DNA from: Heteroruminococcus sp964370005
GTDB lineage: Bacteria > Bacillota > Clostridia > Oscillospirales > Ruminococcaceae
Reading direction: 5' to 3'
NCBI GenBank assembly: GCA_964370005.1
Contig: CAYJGR010000008.1
Coordinates: forward strand, 1 to 40,086
DNA length: 40,086 nucleotides
Shown: positions 7,788 through 16,594 of the stretch, in pieces
How the letters are laid out: every line of letters starts with the position of its first letter
Position numbering within the stretch: position 1 is the first letter of the stretch
Notes under the pieces: model-generated
The model's database searches: none
What the model saw: only the letters and a program-made list of their open reading frames with translations
Told to the model about the DNA's origin: nothing
Made by a program: the position numbers and the translations under genes

Positions 7788-8477
7788 GTGGTTTGGACTG
7801 TGTTGAAACTTGATAGGCGGTTGTGCTTGCTTTCGGATATGGTACGTCCCGGTGTTGTGGCGGTCGATGTCGGCACAGATCACGGTCGCTTGATGGTGCA
7901 TCTTGTCAAAAGCGGTAAAATCCCCAGAGGTTATGCCGCCGATATAAATGCCTTGCCCCTTCAAAAAGCGGTGGATTTGATAGCTACCCACGGTTTGCAG
8001 GATAGCATTACAACCGTACTGTGCGACGGGCTTTGTGATTTTCAGAGCGATATGGTGGACGATATTATTATTGCAGGAATGGGAGGGGAACTCATCGCCG
8101 ATATTTTAAGGGATTGGCCCCATACAAAATCCCCCGATAAACACTATATCCTCCAGCCCATGACCCGCCCCGAAAAACTGCGGGAATATTTGTATAGTGA
8201 GGGGTTTTCTATCATTCATGAACAGGGAGTTTGTGCCGCTGGCAAGACCTACTCGGTTATGGTGGCGGCCTATACGGGACAGGGACACCCTCCGAGCGAT
8301 ATAGAGCGGATTTTCGGCGGGATATGTGATTTTGCCGATAGCGACAACCTTGCCTATGCCGAGAAGGTGTTGGGACGGTTACGCCGTAAGATAAATGGTC
8401 TTAAAATGAGCGGTGGCGACACTTTGGCTTTAGAGCAGTTGGAGAGCCGTATTTTAAGGATAGTGGGGGAAATATAG
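7788..8477 (+). CDS. trmK: tRNA (adenine22-N1)-methyltransferase TrmK
   Basis: This class I SAM-dependent methyltransferase modifies N1 of A22 in tRNA. The SAM-binding motif I is VDVGTDHGRL (about 25-35). DIIIAGMGGELIADIL (about 85-100) is the catalytic-site motif typical of TrmK, and the LQPMTRPEKLREYL segment (near 125) is also characteristic. The length of 229 residues is normal for the family. The longest frame starts with GTG at 7788, but family members usually begin MKL..RL, so GTG at 7800 or TTG at 7803 may be the true start; no ribosome binding site is decisive. It is immediately followed by nif3, the same order as Bacillus trmK (yqfN)-yqfO. Confidence 0.88.
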   Translation: MVWTVLKLDRRLCLLSDMVRPGVVAVDVGTDHGRLMVHLVKSGKIPRGYAADINALPLQKAVDLIATHGLQDSITTVLCDGLCDFQSDMVDDIIIAGMGGELIADILRDWPHTKSPDKHYILQPMTRPEKLREYLYSEGFSIIHEQGVCAAGKTYSVMVAAYTGQGHPPSDIERIFGGICDFADSDNLAYAEKVLGRLRRKINGLKMSGGDTLALEQLESRILRIVGEI

Positions 8478-8501
8478 TATTTATTATCAAGGGGTGATAG
8501 T

Positions 8502-9257
8502 GTGATTACAGTGGGTGATGTAAGAAATTTTTTGGATGAGATAGCACCGTTTGAAACTGCCATGGACTGGGACAACTCGGGACTGCTGCTCGGGGATGCA
8601 CAGGCCGTTATAACCGGCATAATGGTGGCGCTCGATGTCACCCCCTCGGTGCTCGAGGAGGCCGCCGGCCTTGGCAGTAACCTTGTGGTGAGCCACCACC
8701 CCGTGATATTTAGCCCACTGCGACGACTGGGCAGTGGGGATATGGCCTATAAGGCGGTGCGCAGGGGTATTCATGTGTTGTCGGCGCACACAAACTTGGA
8801 TGTGGCCGATTGGGGGGTCAATCATGTGCTCGGGCAGGTGTTAGGGCTTCGAGATGCCGCCCCACTTGCCCCCGATGGCCTCGGGCGCATAGGCCTCACC
8901 CAAAAGCCAATGTGGCCGCAGGAGCTGGCCGAGTTTGTGAAGGAGAGGTTAGGCTGTGGGGGAGTGCGATTTTGTGAGGGGCGTGAACAAATCACCTGCC
9001 TTGCGGTATGCGGAGGGTCGGGGGGTGATCTGCTCGACACAGCCGCCACACAGGGGGCACAGGCATTTGTGAGTGCCGATATCAAACATGATGTCTATCT
9101 CAAAGCTCATAGGCTGGGCATGACCTTGATTGACGGCGGACACTTTGCCACCGAAAATGTGATTATAAAACCTCTTGTCGAGAAGTTGGCCATAAAGTTC
9201 CCGACATTGCATGTAAATGTGGCCGAAAGTTGCACAGAGGTTTGTAAATGGATATAA
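8502..9257 (+). CDS. Nif3-like dinuclear metal centre protein (YqfO family)
   Basis: This 251-residue protein is the short form of the family, lacking the inserted PII-like domain of the Bacillus protein. Metal-binding motifs are visible: SHHPVIF (about 64-70), HTNLD (about 97-101) and, near the C-terminus, GGHFATE (about 211-217). Members form hexameric toroids with a two-metal site. A GTP cyclohydrolase I type 2 label is widespread, but the physiological function is unsettled. The GTG start at 8502 is supported by AAGGGGTGA just upstream. It follows trmK by 24 bp, so the two are probably co-transcribed. Confidence 0.87.
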   Translation: MITVGDVRNFLDEIAPFETAMDWDNSGLLLGDAQAVITGIMVALDVTPSVLEEAAGLGSNLVVSHHPVIFSPLRRLGSGDMAYKAVRRGIHVLSAHTNLDVADWGVNHVLGQVLGLRDAAPLAPDGLGRIGLTQKPMWPQELAEFVKERLGCGGVRFCEGREQITCLAVCGGSGGDLLDTAATQGAQAFVSADIKHDVYLKAHRLGMTLIDGGHFATENVIIKPLVEKLAIKFPTLHVNVAESCTEVCKWI

Positions 9258-9300
9258 TGGTTGAGGATATCAAAAATAGACGAGGAGCACAAGGGGAAAG

Positions 9301-9438
9301 TTTGAAAATAAATTTCAAACTTATATTTTTATTAGCCGTTTTTCTCGTCACTTCGTGACAACCGAAAAACATGGCGCATTTATGACCATTTTTATGGTTG
9401 TTTTGTGCCTTTGGCAGAAAGGAATGGTCATAAACATG
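9301..9438 (+). repeat. Structured leader element, copy 1 of 2
   Basis: This element recurs at 22347-22482. It has an AT-rich hairpin (TTTGAAA/TTTCAAA, 9301-9319) and hairpin I (9335-9375: GCC-GTTTTTC, then GTCAC-TTC-GTGAC, closed by GAAAAAC-AT-GGC), which differs from copy 2 at one base of 41. Hairpin II has a perfect 10-bp outer stem TATGACCATT/AATGGTCATA (9381-9390 with 9423-9432). The AAAGGA ribosome binding site lies on the 3' side just inside the outer stem, and the downstream ATG lies 4 bases beyond it. Similarity to copy 2 stops at the start codon. The likely role is translational control, or a mobile intergenic element carrying an RBS. Confidence 0.75.
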
Positions 9439-10248
9439 AGAATTAACATACTTACTGTAATATTGTGCCTGGCCGCCCTGACTGTTGGGGGTGTACAGCT
9501 GCTGGGGTATGAACTTTTGCCTTGGATTTTGCCCGCTATCGGGGGACTTATAGCCCTTGTGCAGAGCATAGGATGGATGGCGGCTTATAACAAAGCTACC
9601 TCGGGGCGTGGGATACCGGCATTTTTGATGGTGGTGTGGTTTGCGCTCTTTGTGGGTGGCGTGTTTGTGACGGTTTATATGGTGCAAAATGAGTTTGATA
9701 TCGCCGACCTAACAGCCGTTGATCCCGCCATAACCCCCATAGATAACGGCGCACTCGAAGTCGGTGAGCTTGTAAGCTTTGTGGAGGACAAGGATGCCTT
9801 TATTTTCGAGTATGCCCAACCCGCAGGGACAAGCAGCATAAAAATTGAAGTATATATGCTCATGGACGGACAGTGGCAGTCGGTTACGGGGGAGAACTAC
9901 AGCACTGTAGATGATAACAAGGGGTATGTGGCCTTGAGCTTTGACCACTTGTATGACGGCATGGGGGTGGCACTGCAAACCGATGAGGCGACATGGCTTG
10001 GACGATTTGCCACCCAGGCGCCACTGGATATAACAGGCAGGGCGCTTTATACCGACTTTATCACCGAAGAAATTGATATGACCGAGATGAGCGAAGTGCC
10101 GGTGGCCATTCAGGTGGTGAGCGGTCAAAGCGGTCGATACTCGGGCAGTGTAATCGAGGGCTACAACGACCCCCAAAGCTTTTTGCCCTACGGCTACGAA
10201 TATGTTTACGCCGTGACGGTCGAGTTCAGTCAGGATGAGGTCATTTAA
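9436..10248 (+). CDS. Uncharacterised membrane protein with extracytoplasmic domain
   Basis: I do not recognise this 270-residue protein. It has three hydrophobic segments at the N-terminus (about 5-22, 25-42 and 56-78), followed by a hydrophilic domain of about 190 residues rich in Asp/Glu and aromatic residues, probably outside the membrane. No catalytic motif is visible. The frame is open further upstream (to 9355), but that part belongs to the repeated leader element. The ATG at 9436 sits exactly where similarity between the two element copies ends, and it follows AAAGGA at about 12 bp. The gene lies between nif3 and rqcH, 30 bp before rqcH, so it is probably part of the same transcript unless hairpins in the leader terminate it. 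Confidence 0.7.
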   Translation: MRINILTVILCLAALTVGGVQLLGYELLPWILPAIGGLIALVQSIGWMAAYNKATSGRGIPAFLMVVWFALFVGGVFVTVYMVQNEFDIADLTAVDPAITPIDNGALEVGELVSFVEDKDAFIFEYAQPAGTSSIKIEVYMLMDGQWQSVTGENYSTVDDNKGYVALSFDHLYDGMGVALQTDEATWLGRFATQAPLDITGRALYTDFITEEIDMTEMSEVPVAIQVVSGQSGRYSGSVIEGYNDPQSFLPYGYEYVYAVTVEFSQDEVI

Positions 10249-10278
10249 GACAGCATAAAATATTAGGAGCGTGAACAA

Positions 10279-12042
10279 ATGGCACTGGACGGAGCTTACC
10301 TGTCCTTACTTGCAAAAGAGATAGAACGTGAAGCACTTGATGCCCGCATAGATAAAATAAGTCAGCCCTCGAGGGATAGCCTTGTCATTGCACTGCGGTG
10401 GCGTGGTGGTGGCGGGAAACTCTTGCTGTCGGCCGGTTCGGGCAGTCCCCGCATTCACTTTATAGATACCCCGCCCGAGAATCCAAAGGCCGCTCCGATG
10501 TTTTGTATGCTTATGCGCAAACATCTCGGATCGGGTCGCTTGGTCGGTGTGGAGCAAATGGGGCTTGACCGCATACTGCACCTAAAATTTGAGTGCCAAA
10601 ACGAGCTGGGCGACAAGGTGATTTTGACCTTGGCTATCGAGATAATGGGACGGCACAGCAATATAATACTTGTGGGCAGTGATGGCAAAATTATGGATGC
10701 CATAAAGCGGGTTGACCCCGAGACATCCTCGGTGCGCCCCATTTTACCCGGCGTGAGCTACACCCTGCCCCCACCACAGCACAAGACAAGCCCTCTCTGC
10801 AGCACCCCAGAACAGCTTAGTGAGGCGGTGTGTGCGGGGCGGGATATCGAGCTATCCAAGGGTATATTGGAGCAGGTCGAGGGGATATCCCCCGTCGTGG
10901 GGCGGGAACTTGCCCTGTATGCTCTTAGAAATAACAATGCCACGGTGCGCCTACTCAATAAAGAACATCGCACCCGCCTTACCACAGCTTTTGAGCAGTT
11001 TTTACAGGCGCTGGGTCAGCCACGGCCGACAATTGTATTTGACGAGGGCGGACGCCCTGTCGAGTTTTCGTTTATACCTCTTTCGCAGTATGGGGCATCA
11101 TATCCCACCAAGACCTATGAGGGGGAACGTCCCTGCTCACAGCTTTTGTGCGATTTTTATCGCGAGAAAGACCGCAGTCAGCGTATGCGCCAGAAATCGG
11201 GCGACCTACTACGCCTTGTGGTGAACACCACCGAGAGGGTGGCCAGACGCCTGCAAAGCCAAACCGAGGAGCTAAAGACAAGCCAAGAGCGGGACACCCT
11301 GCGCAAATACGGCGAACTGCTAAATGCCAACCTATACGCCATACAAAAGGGGGATAGCAAGGCGGTGGTGCAAGACTTCTACGACCCCGAGTGCGCTATG
11401 GTCGAGATACCGCTCGATATGCGGCTGACCCCCAGTCAAAATGCCCAGCGTTACTACAACGAGTACCGCAAGGCCGACACAGCCGAGAAAAAATTGCGGG
11501 AACTCATAGAGAGCGGTGAGAAGGAGCTTATATATCTCGATTCGGTCTTTGATGCCCTGACCAGAGCCGAGGGTGAGGCCGACCTGACGGCACTGCGGGA
11601 GGAGCTGGCCGAGCAGGGTTATGTGCGCCATCAACATGCAAAAAAGAATGTAAAACCGCAAAAGCTAAGCCCGCTAAAATATATTTCGAGCGATGGTTTT
11701 ACCATACTGTGTGGGCGCAACAACCTACAAAACGACCGCTTAACTCTCAAGGATAGTCGCAACTACGATTTGTGGCTACACACCCAAAATATACCCGGTT
11801 CCCATACGGTGGTGATCGCCGACGGCAAGGAAATCCCGCTGCGCACCATAGAGCAGGCGGCAATAATTGCGGCCTACAACTCCAAGGCCAGAGAGTCCAC
11901 CAAGGTGGCGGTAGATTACACCCTTATTCGCAATGTGAAAAAACCACAGGGGGCAAAACCCGGCATGGTGGTATACGAGCCATATCAGACCGCCATCGTC
12001 ACCCCCGATGCACTGCTAATCGAGTCGCTTTTGGACAAGTGA
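10279..12042 (+). CDS. rqcH: Ribosome quality control protein RqcH (NFACT family)
   Basis: This 587-residue Rqc2/NEMF homologue is often mislabelled a fibronectin-binding protein. The NFACT-N domain (about 1-190) carries the Asp97-Arg98 pair at the position required for alanine tailing in Bacillus. A helical coiled-coil part (about 290-450) follows, and the NFACT-R RNA-binding domain (about 460-570) shows the typical LWLHTQNIPGSHTVV segment. RqcH binds stalled 50S subunits carrying peptidyl-tRNA and adds C-terminal Ala tails that mark products for degradation. The start is supported by AGGAG at 9-bp spacing. It is close to the upstream membrane protein gene and 34 bp before purB, so it is probably co-transcribed. 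Confidence 0.92.
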   Translation: MALDGAYLSLLAKEIEREALDARIDKISQPSRDSLVIALRWRGGGGKLLLSAGSGSPRIHFIDTPPENPKAAPMFCMLMRKHLGSGRLVGVEQMGLDRILHLKFECQNELGDKVILTLAIEIMGRHSNIILVGSDGKIMDAIKRVDPETSSVRPILPGVSYTLPPPQHKTSPLCSTPEQLSEAVCAGRDIELSKGILEQVEGISPVVGRELALYALRNNNATVRLLNKEHRTRLTTAFEQFLQALGQPRPTIVFDEGGRPVEFSFIPLSQYGASYPTKTYEGERPCSQLLCDFYREKDRSQRMRQKSGDLLRLVVNTTERVARRLQSQTEELKTSQERDTLRKYGELLNANLYAIQKGDSKAVVQDFYDPECAMVEIPLDMRLTPSQNAQRYYNEYRKADTAEKKLRELIESGEKELIYLDSVFDALTRAEGEADLTALREELAEQGYVRHQHAKKNVKPQKLSPLKYISSDGFTILCGRNNLQNDRLTLKDSRNYDLWLHTQNIPGSHTVVIADGKEIPLRTIEQAAIIAAYNSKARESTKVAVDYTLIRNVKKPQGAKPGMVVYEPYQTAIVTPDALLIESLLDK

Positions 12043-12076
12043 CCTCATCATACACCCAAAGAATAGGAGAAACCTC

Positions 12077-13507
12077 ATGAACAACAAGTATGAAAGCCCC
12101 TTTTCTACCCGCTATGCCTCGGACGAGATGCAATATATATTCTCGGCCGATAAAAAGTTTCGCACATGGCGCAAATTGTGGATAGCCCTCGCCCGTGCCG
12201 AGCACAAACTCGGCCTGCCTGTCAGTGCCCAGCAGGTAAAACAGCTTGAACACAACGCCGAAAATATAAATTATGATGTGGCCATCGCCCGAGAGAAACA
12301 AACCCGCCACGACGTCATGAGCCATGTATATGCCTATGGTGTGCAGTGCCCCGAGGCGGCCGGCATAATACATCTGGGTGCGACCAGTTGTTATGTGGGG
12401 GATAATACCGATGTGATAATAATGCGGGAGGGGTTACAACTTTTGCGCCGAAAGCTCATAAGCGTGCTGGCACTTCTCTCAAAGTTTTCACTCGAGTATA
12501 AAGACATGCCCGCACTTGCTTACACCCATCTACAGCCCGCCCAGCTCACGACGGTGGGCAAGCGTGCCACCCTGTGGATGAACGAGCTGTTGATGGATGT
12601 ATGGGAGCTTGAACACCGCATAGACAAGCTACAACTGCTCGGCTCAAAGGGTACTACCGGCACACAGGCCAGTTTTGTGGAGCTCTTTGAGGGGGATGAG
12701 GAGAAAATCCGCACACTTGATGATATGATTTGTAAAGAGATGGGCTTTGACAGCGTGGTGCCAGTATCGGGGCAGACCTATTCCCGCAAGGTGGACAGTC
12801 AAGTGCTGGATGCCCTGTCGGGCATTGCACAAAGCTGTTCAAAGTTCTCAAACGACATGCGCCTACTGCAAAACTTCAAGGAGATGGAAGAGCCGTTTGA
12901 AAAGCATCAAATCGGTTCGTCGGCCATGCCCTACAAGCGCAACCCCATGCGAAGTGAGCGCATAACCGCACTGTCCCGCTTTGTCATGAGCCTGTCGATA
13001 AACCCTGCCATAACGGCGGCCACACAGTGGTTTGAGCGCACACTTGACGACTCGGCAAACCGTCGTCTTGCTGTGGCCGAGGCCTTTTTGGCGGTCGATT
13101 CCATACTGAACATAATGCTCAACGTCTGTGATGGGCTTGTGGTTTACCCAAAGGTGGTGCGGGCAAGGGTGATGCGAGAGCTACCATTTATGGCCACCGA
13201 GAACATAATGATGAAAGCGGTCAAAAAAGGTGGCGACCGTCAAGAGCTGCACGAGCGTCTGCGGGAACATTCCTTGGCGGCGGCAGCGGTGGTCAAGGAG
13301 GAGGGCGGCGAAAACGACCTTATTGAGCGCATAAGCCGTGACCCTGCATTTGGACTGGAGCGCACCGAGCTTGACGCACTGCTCGACCCTGCGATGTTCA
13401 CAGGACGTGCCCCACGCCAGACCGAGGAGTTCAGCAGTGAGCTGATAGTGCCACTGCTCCAAAAAAACAAAGATATTGTCGGCGAGCGTGTAGAGCTGTC
13501 GGTATAA
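12077..13507 (+). CDS. purB: Adenylosuccinate lyase
   Basis: This 476-residue member of the fumarase/aspartase superfamily splits adenylosuccinate to AMP and fumarate, and SAICAR to AICAR, in purine synthesis. The signature GSSAMPYKRNP (about residues 277-287) contains the mobile catalytic loop. TSCYVGDNTD and the QTRHDVMSH segment (near 75-85) contribute substrate-binding residues, and THLQPAQ (near 153) carries the active-site His. The ATG has an AGGAG site 9 bp upstream. A strong terminator follows. It lies in an operon with rqcH rather than with other pur genes. Confidence 0.95.
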   Translation: MNNKYESPFSTRYASDEMQYIFSADKKFRTWRKLWIALARAEHKLGLPVSAQQVKQLEHNAENINYDVAIAREKQTRHDVMSHVYAYGVQCPEAAGIIHLGATSCYVGDNTDVIIMREGLQLLRRKLISVLALLSKFSLEYKDMPALAYTHLQPAQLTTVGKRATLWMNELLMDVWELEHRIDKLQLLGSKGTTGTQASFVELFEGDEEKIRTLDDMICKEMGFDSVVPVSGQTYSRKVDSQVLDALSGIAQSCSKFSNDMRLLQNFKEMEEPFEKHQIGSSAMPYKRNPMRSERITALSRFVMSLSINPAITAATQWFERTLDDSANRRLAVAEAFLAVDSILNIMLNVCDGLVVYPKVVRARVMRELPFMATENIMMKAVKKGGDRQELHERLREHSLAAAAVVKEEGGENDLIERISRDPAFGLERTELDALLDPAMFTGRAPRQTEEFSSELIVPLLQKNKDIVGERVELSV

Positions 13508-13516
13508 GAAAAAACA

Positions 13517-13555
13517 GCCCCCGATGTAGGAAATCAACCTACATCGGGGGCATTT
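13517..13555. terminator. Bidirectional terminator between purB and the cyclophilin gene
   Basis: A perfect 14-bp stem (13517-13530 with 13538-13551) has a 7-base loop. It is followed by ATTTTAT on the plus strand and by a T6 run on the minus strand, which suits two convergent genes. Confidence 0.9.
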
Positions 13556-13567
13556 TATCGAGATGAC

Positions 13568-14044
13568 TCAGTCCTCTACAATATAAACTTTTTTCATGAT
13601 TTGATCATCAACAGGGCGGTCATTGCGACCTGTGGCGGTGTTGGCGATTTCGTCCACGACCTCCATGCCCGAGACAACCTCACCAAAGGCGGCATAGTCA
13701 CCGTCGAGATGGGGAGAATCCTCATGCATGATAAAGAACTGCGACCCCGCCGAATTGGGGTTCATGGAGCGTGCCATGGACAGCACTCCACGGGTATGTT
13801 TTAAGGGGTTGTTGATGCCATTGGAGGAAAACTCACCCTTGATGTTGTGGCCGGGGCCGCCCATGCCGGTGCCGTCGGGGCAGCCGCCTTGGATCATAAA
13901 ACCGGGGATGACCCTGTGGAAGATAAGGCCGTCATAAAATCCCCCACGCACAAGCTCCTCAAAGTTCTCCACCGAGAGGGGTGCACAATCGGGTTTTAGC
14001 TCCAGTTCAATTTTTTTGCCACTTTCCATTTCTATTACTACCAT
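13568..14044 (-). CDS. Cyclophilin-type peptidyl-prolyl cis-trans isomerase
   Basis: This 158-residue single-domain cyclophilin catalyses proline cis-trans isomerisation in protein folding. Active-site residues are in FHRVIPGFMIQGG (Arg and Phe, about 45-57), and a conserved QFFIMHEDSPHLDGDYAAFG segment (about 102-121) contains the Phe and His of the substrate pocket. The frame runs upstream to 14176, but the ATG at 14044 begins the family core and has AAAGGAG at 9-bp spacing. It lacks a signal peptide, so it should be cytoplasmic. The gene is monocistronic and divergent from the MarR operon. Confidence 0.92.
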   Translation of the reverse strand: MVVIEMESGKKIELELKPDCAPLSVENFEELVRGGFYDGLIFHRVIPGFMIQGGCPDGTGMGGPGHNIKGEFSSNGINNPLKHTRGVLSMARSMNPNSAGSQFFIMHEDSPHLDGDYAAFGEVVSGMEVVDEIANTATGRNDRPVDDQIMKKVYIVED

Positions 14045-14165
14045 AATTTCGACTCCTTTCAAATATCCATCACATTTGCTGAGGCTTAGTGTACCACAAA
14101 CAGCGCAGAAATACAATAATTTGGGTATGGCTGATACCACATGAAAACTAAAAATAATAAAGTGC

Positions 14166-14214
14166 TTGACAATCATAAATAGTTAGGCTAAAATAGTTAG
14201 TATAAAGTAGTTAG
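14166..14214 (+). promoter_or_regulatory. MarR operon promoter with three 14-bp-spaced TAGTTAG repeats
   Basis: TTGACA (14166-14171), a 17-bp spacer and TAAAAT (14189-14194) form a strong promoter. TAGTTAG occurs three times in direct orientation at 14180-14186, 14194-14200 and 14208-14214, exactly 14 bp apart. The repeats run from the spacer over the -10 and past the start site. A repressor bound there would block transcription. The MarR protein encoded next is the obvious candidate. Confidence 0.65.
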
Positions 14215-14254
14215 TTAAAAATACTCAATTTAGAGATTAAACAAGGAGCAAAAT

Positions 14255-14704
14255 ATGAGTGGAAAATTAACAAAGTCACTGCACAAAATAACACATGACA
14301 CAGCATTATATGAACTCAGGCGTCTTTATTCTCACGATAAAAAGAGCCTGCTGTCATATCACGACACCCTTTATCTCAATATCATCGAGGCACACCCCAA
14401 TAAATACACATCCTCACAAATTGCCGATCTATTAAAAATCACACGTCCGTCTGTGACCGAGAAAATAAATCAGCTTTGCAAAAAAGGGTATATTTTAAGG
14501 ACACAAAGCAAAACCGACAAACGGGTGTTTTATCTCTCAATAAATCCCGATAGCCCAAAAGATTATGAAACAACCGCAAGTTATGAAGATGAAATAGAGC
14601 AGGCCATTTTAGAGAAATTCGGGGAAGAAAAAGTAGATTTACTATGTGAAATGATTGAATATTTGTCGGACTTATTGTCCGAGGATATAAGTGAGGAGAA
14701 ATAA
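14255..14704 (+). CDS. MarR-family transcriptional regulator
   Basis: This 149-residue winged-helix regulator has its HTH at about 50-75 (YTSSQIADLLKITRPSVTEK) and the wing around RTQSKTDKRVFYLSI. Helices at both ends form the usual dimerisation domain. An AAGGAG site precedes the ATG. Its stop codon is one base before the TTG start proposed for the MATE exporter, so expression is coupled, and it probably represses its own operon through the 14-bp repeats upstream. The ligand is unknown, perhaps a toxic compound exported by the MATE protein. Confidence 0.9.
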   Translation: MSGKLTKSLHKITHDTALYELRRLYSHDKKSLLSYHDTLYLNIIEAHPNKYTSSQIADLLKITRPSVTEKINQLCKKGYILRTQSKTDKRVFYLSINPDSPKDYETTASYEDEIEQAILEKFGEEKVDLLCEMIEYLSDLLSEDISEEK

Positions 14705-14705
14705 A

Positions 14706-16040
14706 TTGAACAGTCCGCTTGCAAGAAACTTTAATATGATAGAACTCTTAAAATACACTTTGCCGAGTATGGTAATGATGATATTTATGTCAACATACTC
14801 GATTATTGATGGGGTGTTCGTATCGACATTTGTTGGAGAAAGTGCACTTGCCGCAACTAATTTAGTCATGCCTCTGCTCGGAATAGTAATGGCGGTCGGT
14901 CTTATGTTTGCAACAGGTGGCAATGCAGTCATTGCAAAATTATTAGGACAAGGCAAACAAAGAGAAGCACAGCAGTTTTTAACTGTGATTTATATTATCG
15001 GCGGCATACTGGGTGGAGTGCTTACAGCTGTAGTTTTAATTTTCCCCGATGAACTTCTGGGCATGTTAAATGTCAGCGATACTTTGTACCCTTTTGCAAA
15101 GGATTATATGCTTAGTTTAGCGGGGTTTTTAATTCCGGTATTTTTTATGGTGTTTATTCAGTCGTTTATGGTGACTGCCGGCCACCCGATGTTTGGTCTG
15201 ATACTAAGCCTTGCCGGTGGTATTACAAATATTATTCTTGATTATATTTTCATTTCACCAAAGCTACTGAACATGGGGATTTTCGGTGCAGGACTTGCAA
15301 CAGGCATAGGAAATGCACTTCCCGGTGTTATAGGATTTTTCTATTTTTTATGCAGCAGAAAATGTGTCCTTCATTTTGTAAAGCCAAAACTAAAGCTAAA
15401 AACCCTCGGACAAAGCATGTTTAACGGCTCATCCGAGCTTGTAGGTTCGCTTGCCACATCAATTACAACCCTTATGTTTAACTTTATATTAATGAGTATA
15501 GTAGGCGATGCGGGCGTTGCGGCAATCAGTGTTATTTTATATATACAAATGTTCCAAAATGCTATTTATACAGGTTATACTTTAGGTGTAGCACCCATAA
15601 TCGCGTTTAAGTACGGCGAGGGAAATCACAGCGCATTACACAGGGTTGTTATGCAAAGTTTTAGTATTATCTCTGTAGCGTCAATACTTGTAATTGTATT
15701 AACCCTTATGTTTTCAAGTGAGGCGGTAGGCATATTTATTTCAAGAGACAGTGAAACATTCCAAATGGCAAGAAGTGGTCTGCTGCTATTTTTGCCCTCA
15801 TATTTGTTTATGGGCTTTAACATTTTCTTTTCGGCGATGTTTACGTCTTTATCAAATGGAAAAGTATCGGCTATTATTTCGGTTTTAAGAAGCTTGGTTT
15901 TAATTGTTGTTGCGCTTATTATATTGCCGCAAATATTTGGTCTTAATGGGGTATGGCTTTCTGTCCCCGCTGCAGAATTTTTAGCAATAATGGTATCTTT
16001 TTATCTTTATAAAAAACATAAAAAGCAGTATAATTATTAA
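14706..16040 (+). CDS. MATE-family multidrug efflux transporter
   Basis: This protein of about 444 residues has 12 predicted membrane helices in two homologous halves, as in MepA and NorM. Typical motifs occur in the first helices (LPSMVMMIFMSTYSIIDGVF) and the ATGGNAVIAKLLGQGK loop. MATE proteins use proton or sodium gradients to export cationic drugs. An in-frame GTG lies at 14691 inside the marR gene, but TTG at 14706 has AGGAG 7 bp upstream and leaves a one-base gap after the marR stop, so TTG is preferred. It is the second gene of the marR-MATE-GNAT operon. Confidence 0.88.
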   Translation: MNSPLARNFNMIELLKYTLPSMVMMIFMSTYSIIDGVFVSTFVGESALAATNLVMPLLGIVMAVGLMFATGGNAVIAKLLGQGKQREAQQFLTVIYIIGGILGGVLTAVVLIFPDELLGMLNVSDTLYPFAKDYMLSLAGFLIPVFFMVFIQSFMVTAGHPMFGLILSLAGGITNIILDYIFISPKLLNMGIFGAGLATGIGNALPGVIGFFYFLCSRKCVLHFVKPKLKLKTLGQSMFNGSSELVGSLATSITTLMFNFILMSIVGDAGVAAISVILYIQMFQNAIYTGYTLGVAPIIAFKYGEGNHSALHRVVMQSFSIISVASILVIVLTLMFSSEAVGIFISRDSETFQMARSGLLLFLPSYLFMGFNIFFSAMFTSLSNGKVSAIISVLRSLVLIVVALIILPQIFGLNGVWLSVPAAEFLAIMVSFYLYKKHKKQYNY

Positions 16041-16055
16041 TACAAAGGTGATAAG

Positions 16056-16592
16056 ATGAATTTAACAGAAAAAAACTTGTCCGCAAAGCTCCCCAACTAC
16101 AAAGAAATTTGTCAGTTTATGAAAAGAGTTTTCCCAATCGAAGAACTTATACCCATGTGGTTTATTAGATTATTGATCAAAAAGGAAAAATATGATTTCA
16201 AAGTTTATTATGACGATGGGCTATTCGTAGGAATTATATTTACAATAGATGCACAGGACACTCTGTTTGTATTTTACCTCGCAGTAAATGATGAAATACA
16301 TTCAAAGGGATATGGCACAAAGCTATTACAAGTACTACTGGATAAATACCCCGACAAATCGGTAACCCTGTTTATTGAAACCATGGAGGATAAAAATGCT
16401 GAGAACTATGCTCAAAGAGTTAAAAGGCTTGCTTTTTATGAGCGCAATGGTTTTGTGCATACAGGGATAAGAGCGGGGTTTAAAACTCCCATTGTTGATA
16501 TTTTATCGACCGATAAAAATTATGATACGCCAAAGGCCAAAAAACTTATGAAGTCTATACCCATGAGAATATTCCCGCCAAATAATGTTTAA
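16056..16592 (+). CDS. GNAT-family N-acetyltransferase
   Basis: This 178-residue protein has the GNAT core: central strands FVGIIFTI and LFVFYLAVND (about 58-80), then the acetyl-CoA pyrophosphate loop in EIHSKGYGTKLLQVLL (about 82-97). LAFYERNGFVHTG (about 128-140) is motif B. The substrate is unknown. It follows the MATE gene by 15 bp with AAAGGTGA before its ATG, so it belongs to the MarR-controlled operon and may modify a toxic compound or small metabolite. Confidence 0.82.
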   Translation: MNLTEKNLSAKLPNYKEICQFMKRVFPIEELIPMWFIRLLIKKEKYDFKVYYDDGLFVGIIFTIDAQDTLFVFYLAVNDEIHSKGYGTKLLQVLLDKYPDKSVTLFIETMEDKNAENYAQRVKRLAFYERNGFVHTGIRAGFKTPIVDILSTDKNYDTPKAKKLMKSIPMRIFPPNNV

Positions 16593-16594
16593 CA

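Noticed and set aside
9355..9435. Upstream in-frame start for the unknown membrane protein
   Set aside because: The extension is encoded by the repeated leader element, which also precedes an unrelated gene. The family-independent start is the ATG at 9436.
10455..11360. Several ORFs in other frames of rqcH
   Set aside because: They have Arg/Pro-rich shadow translations and no ribosome binding sites, while the rqcH frame has intact family motifs.
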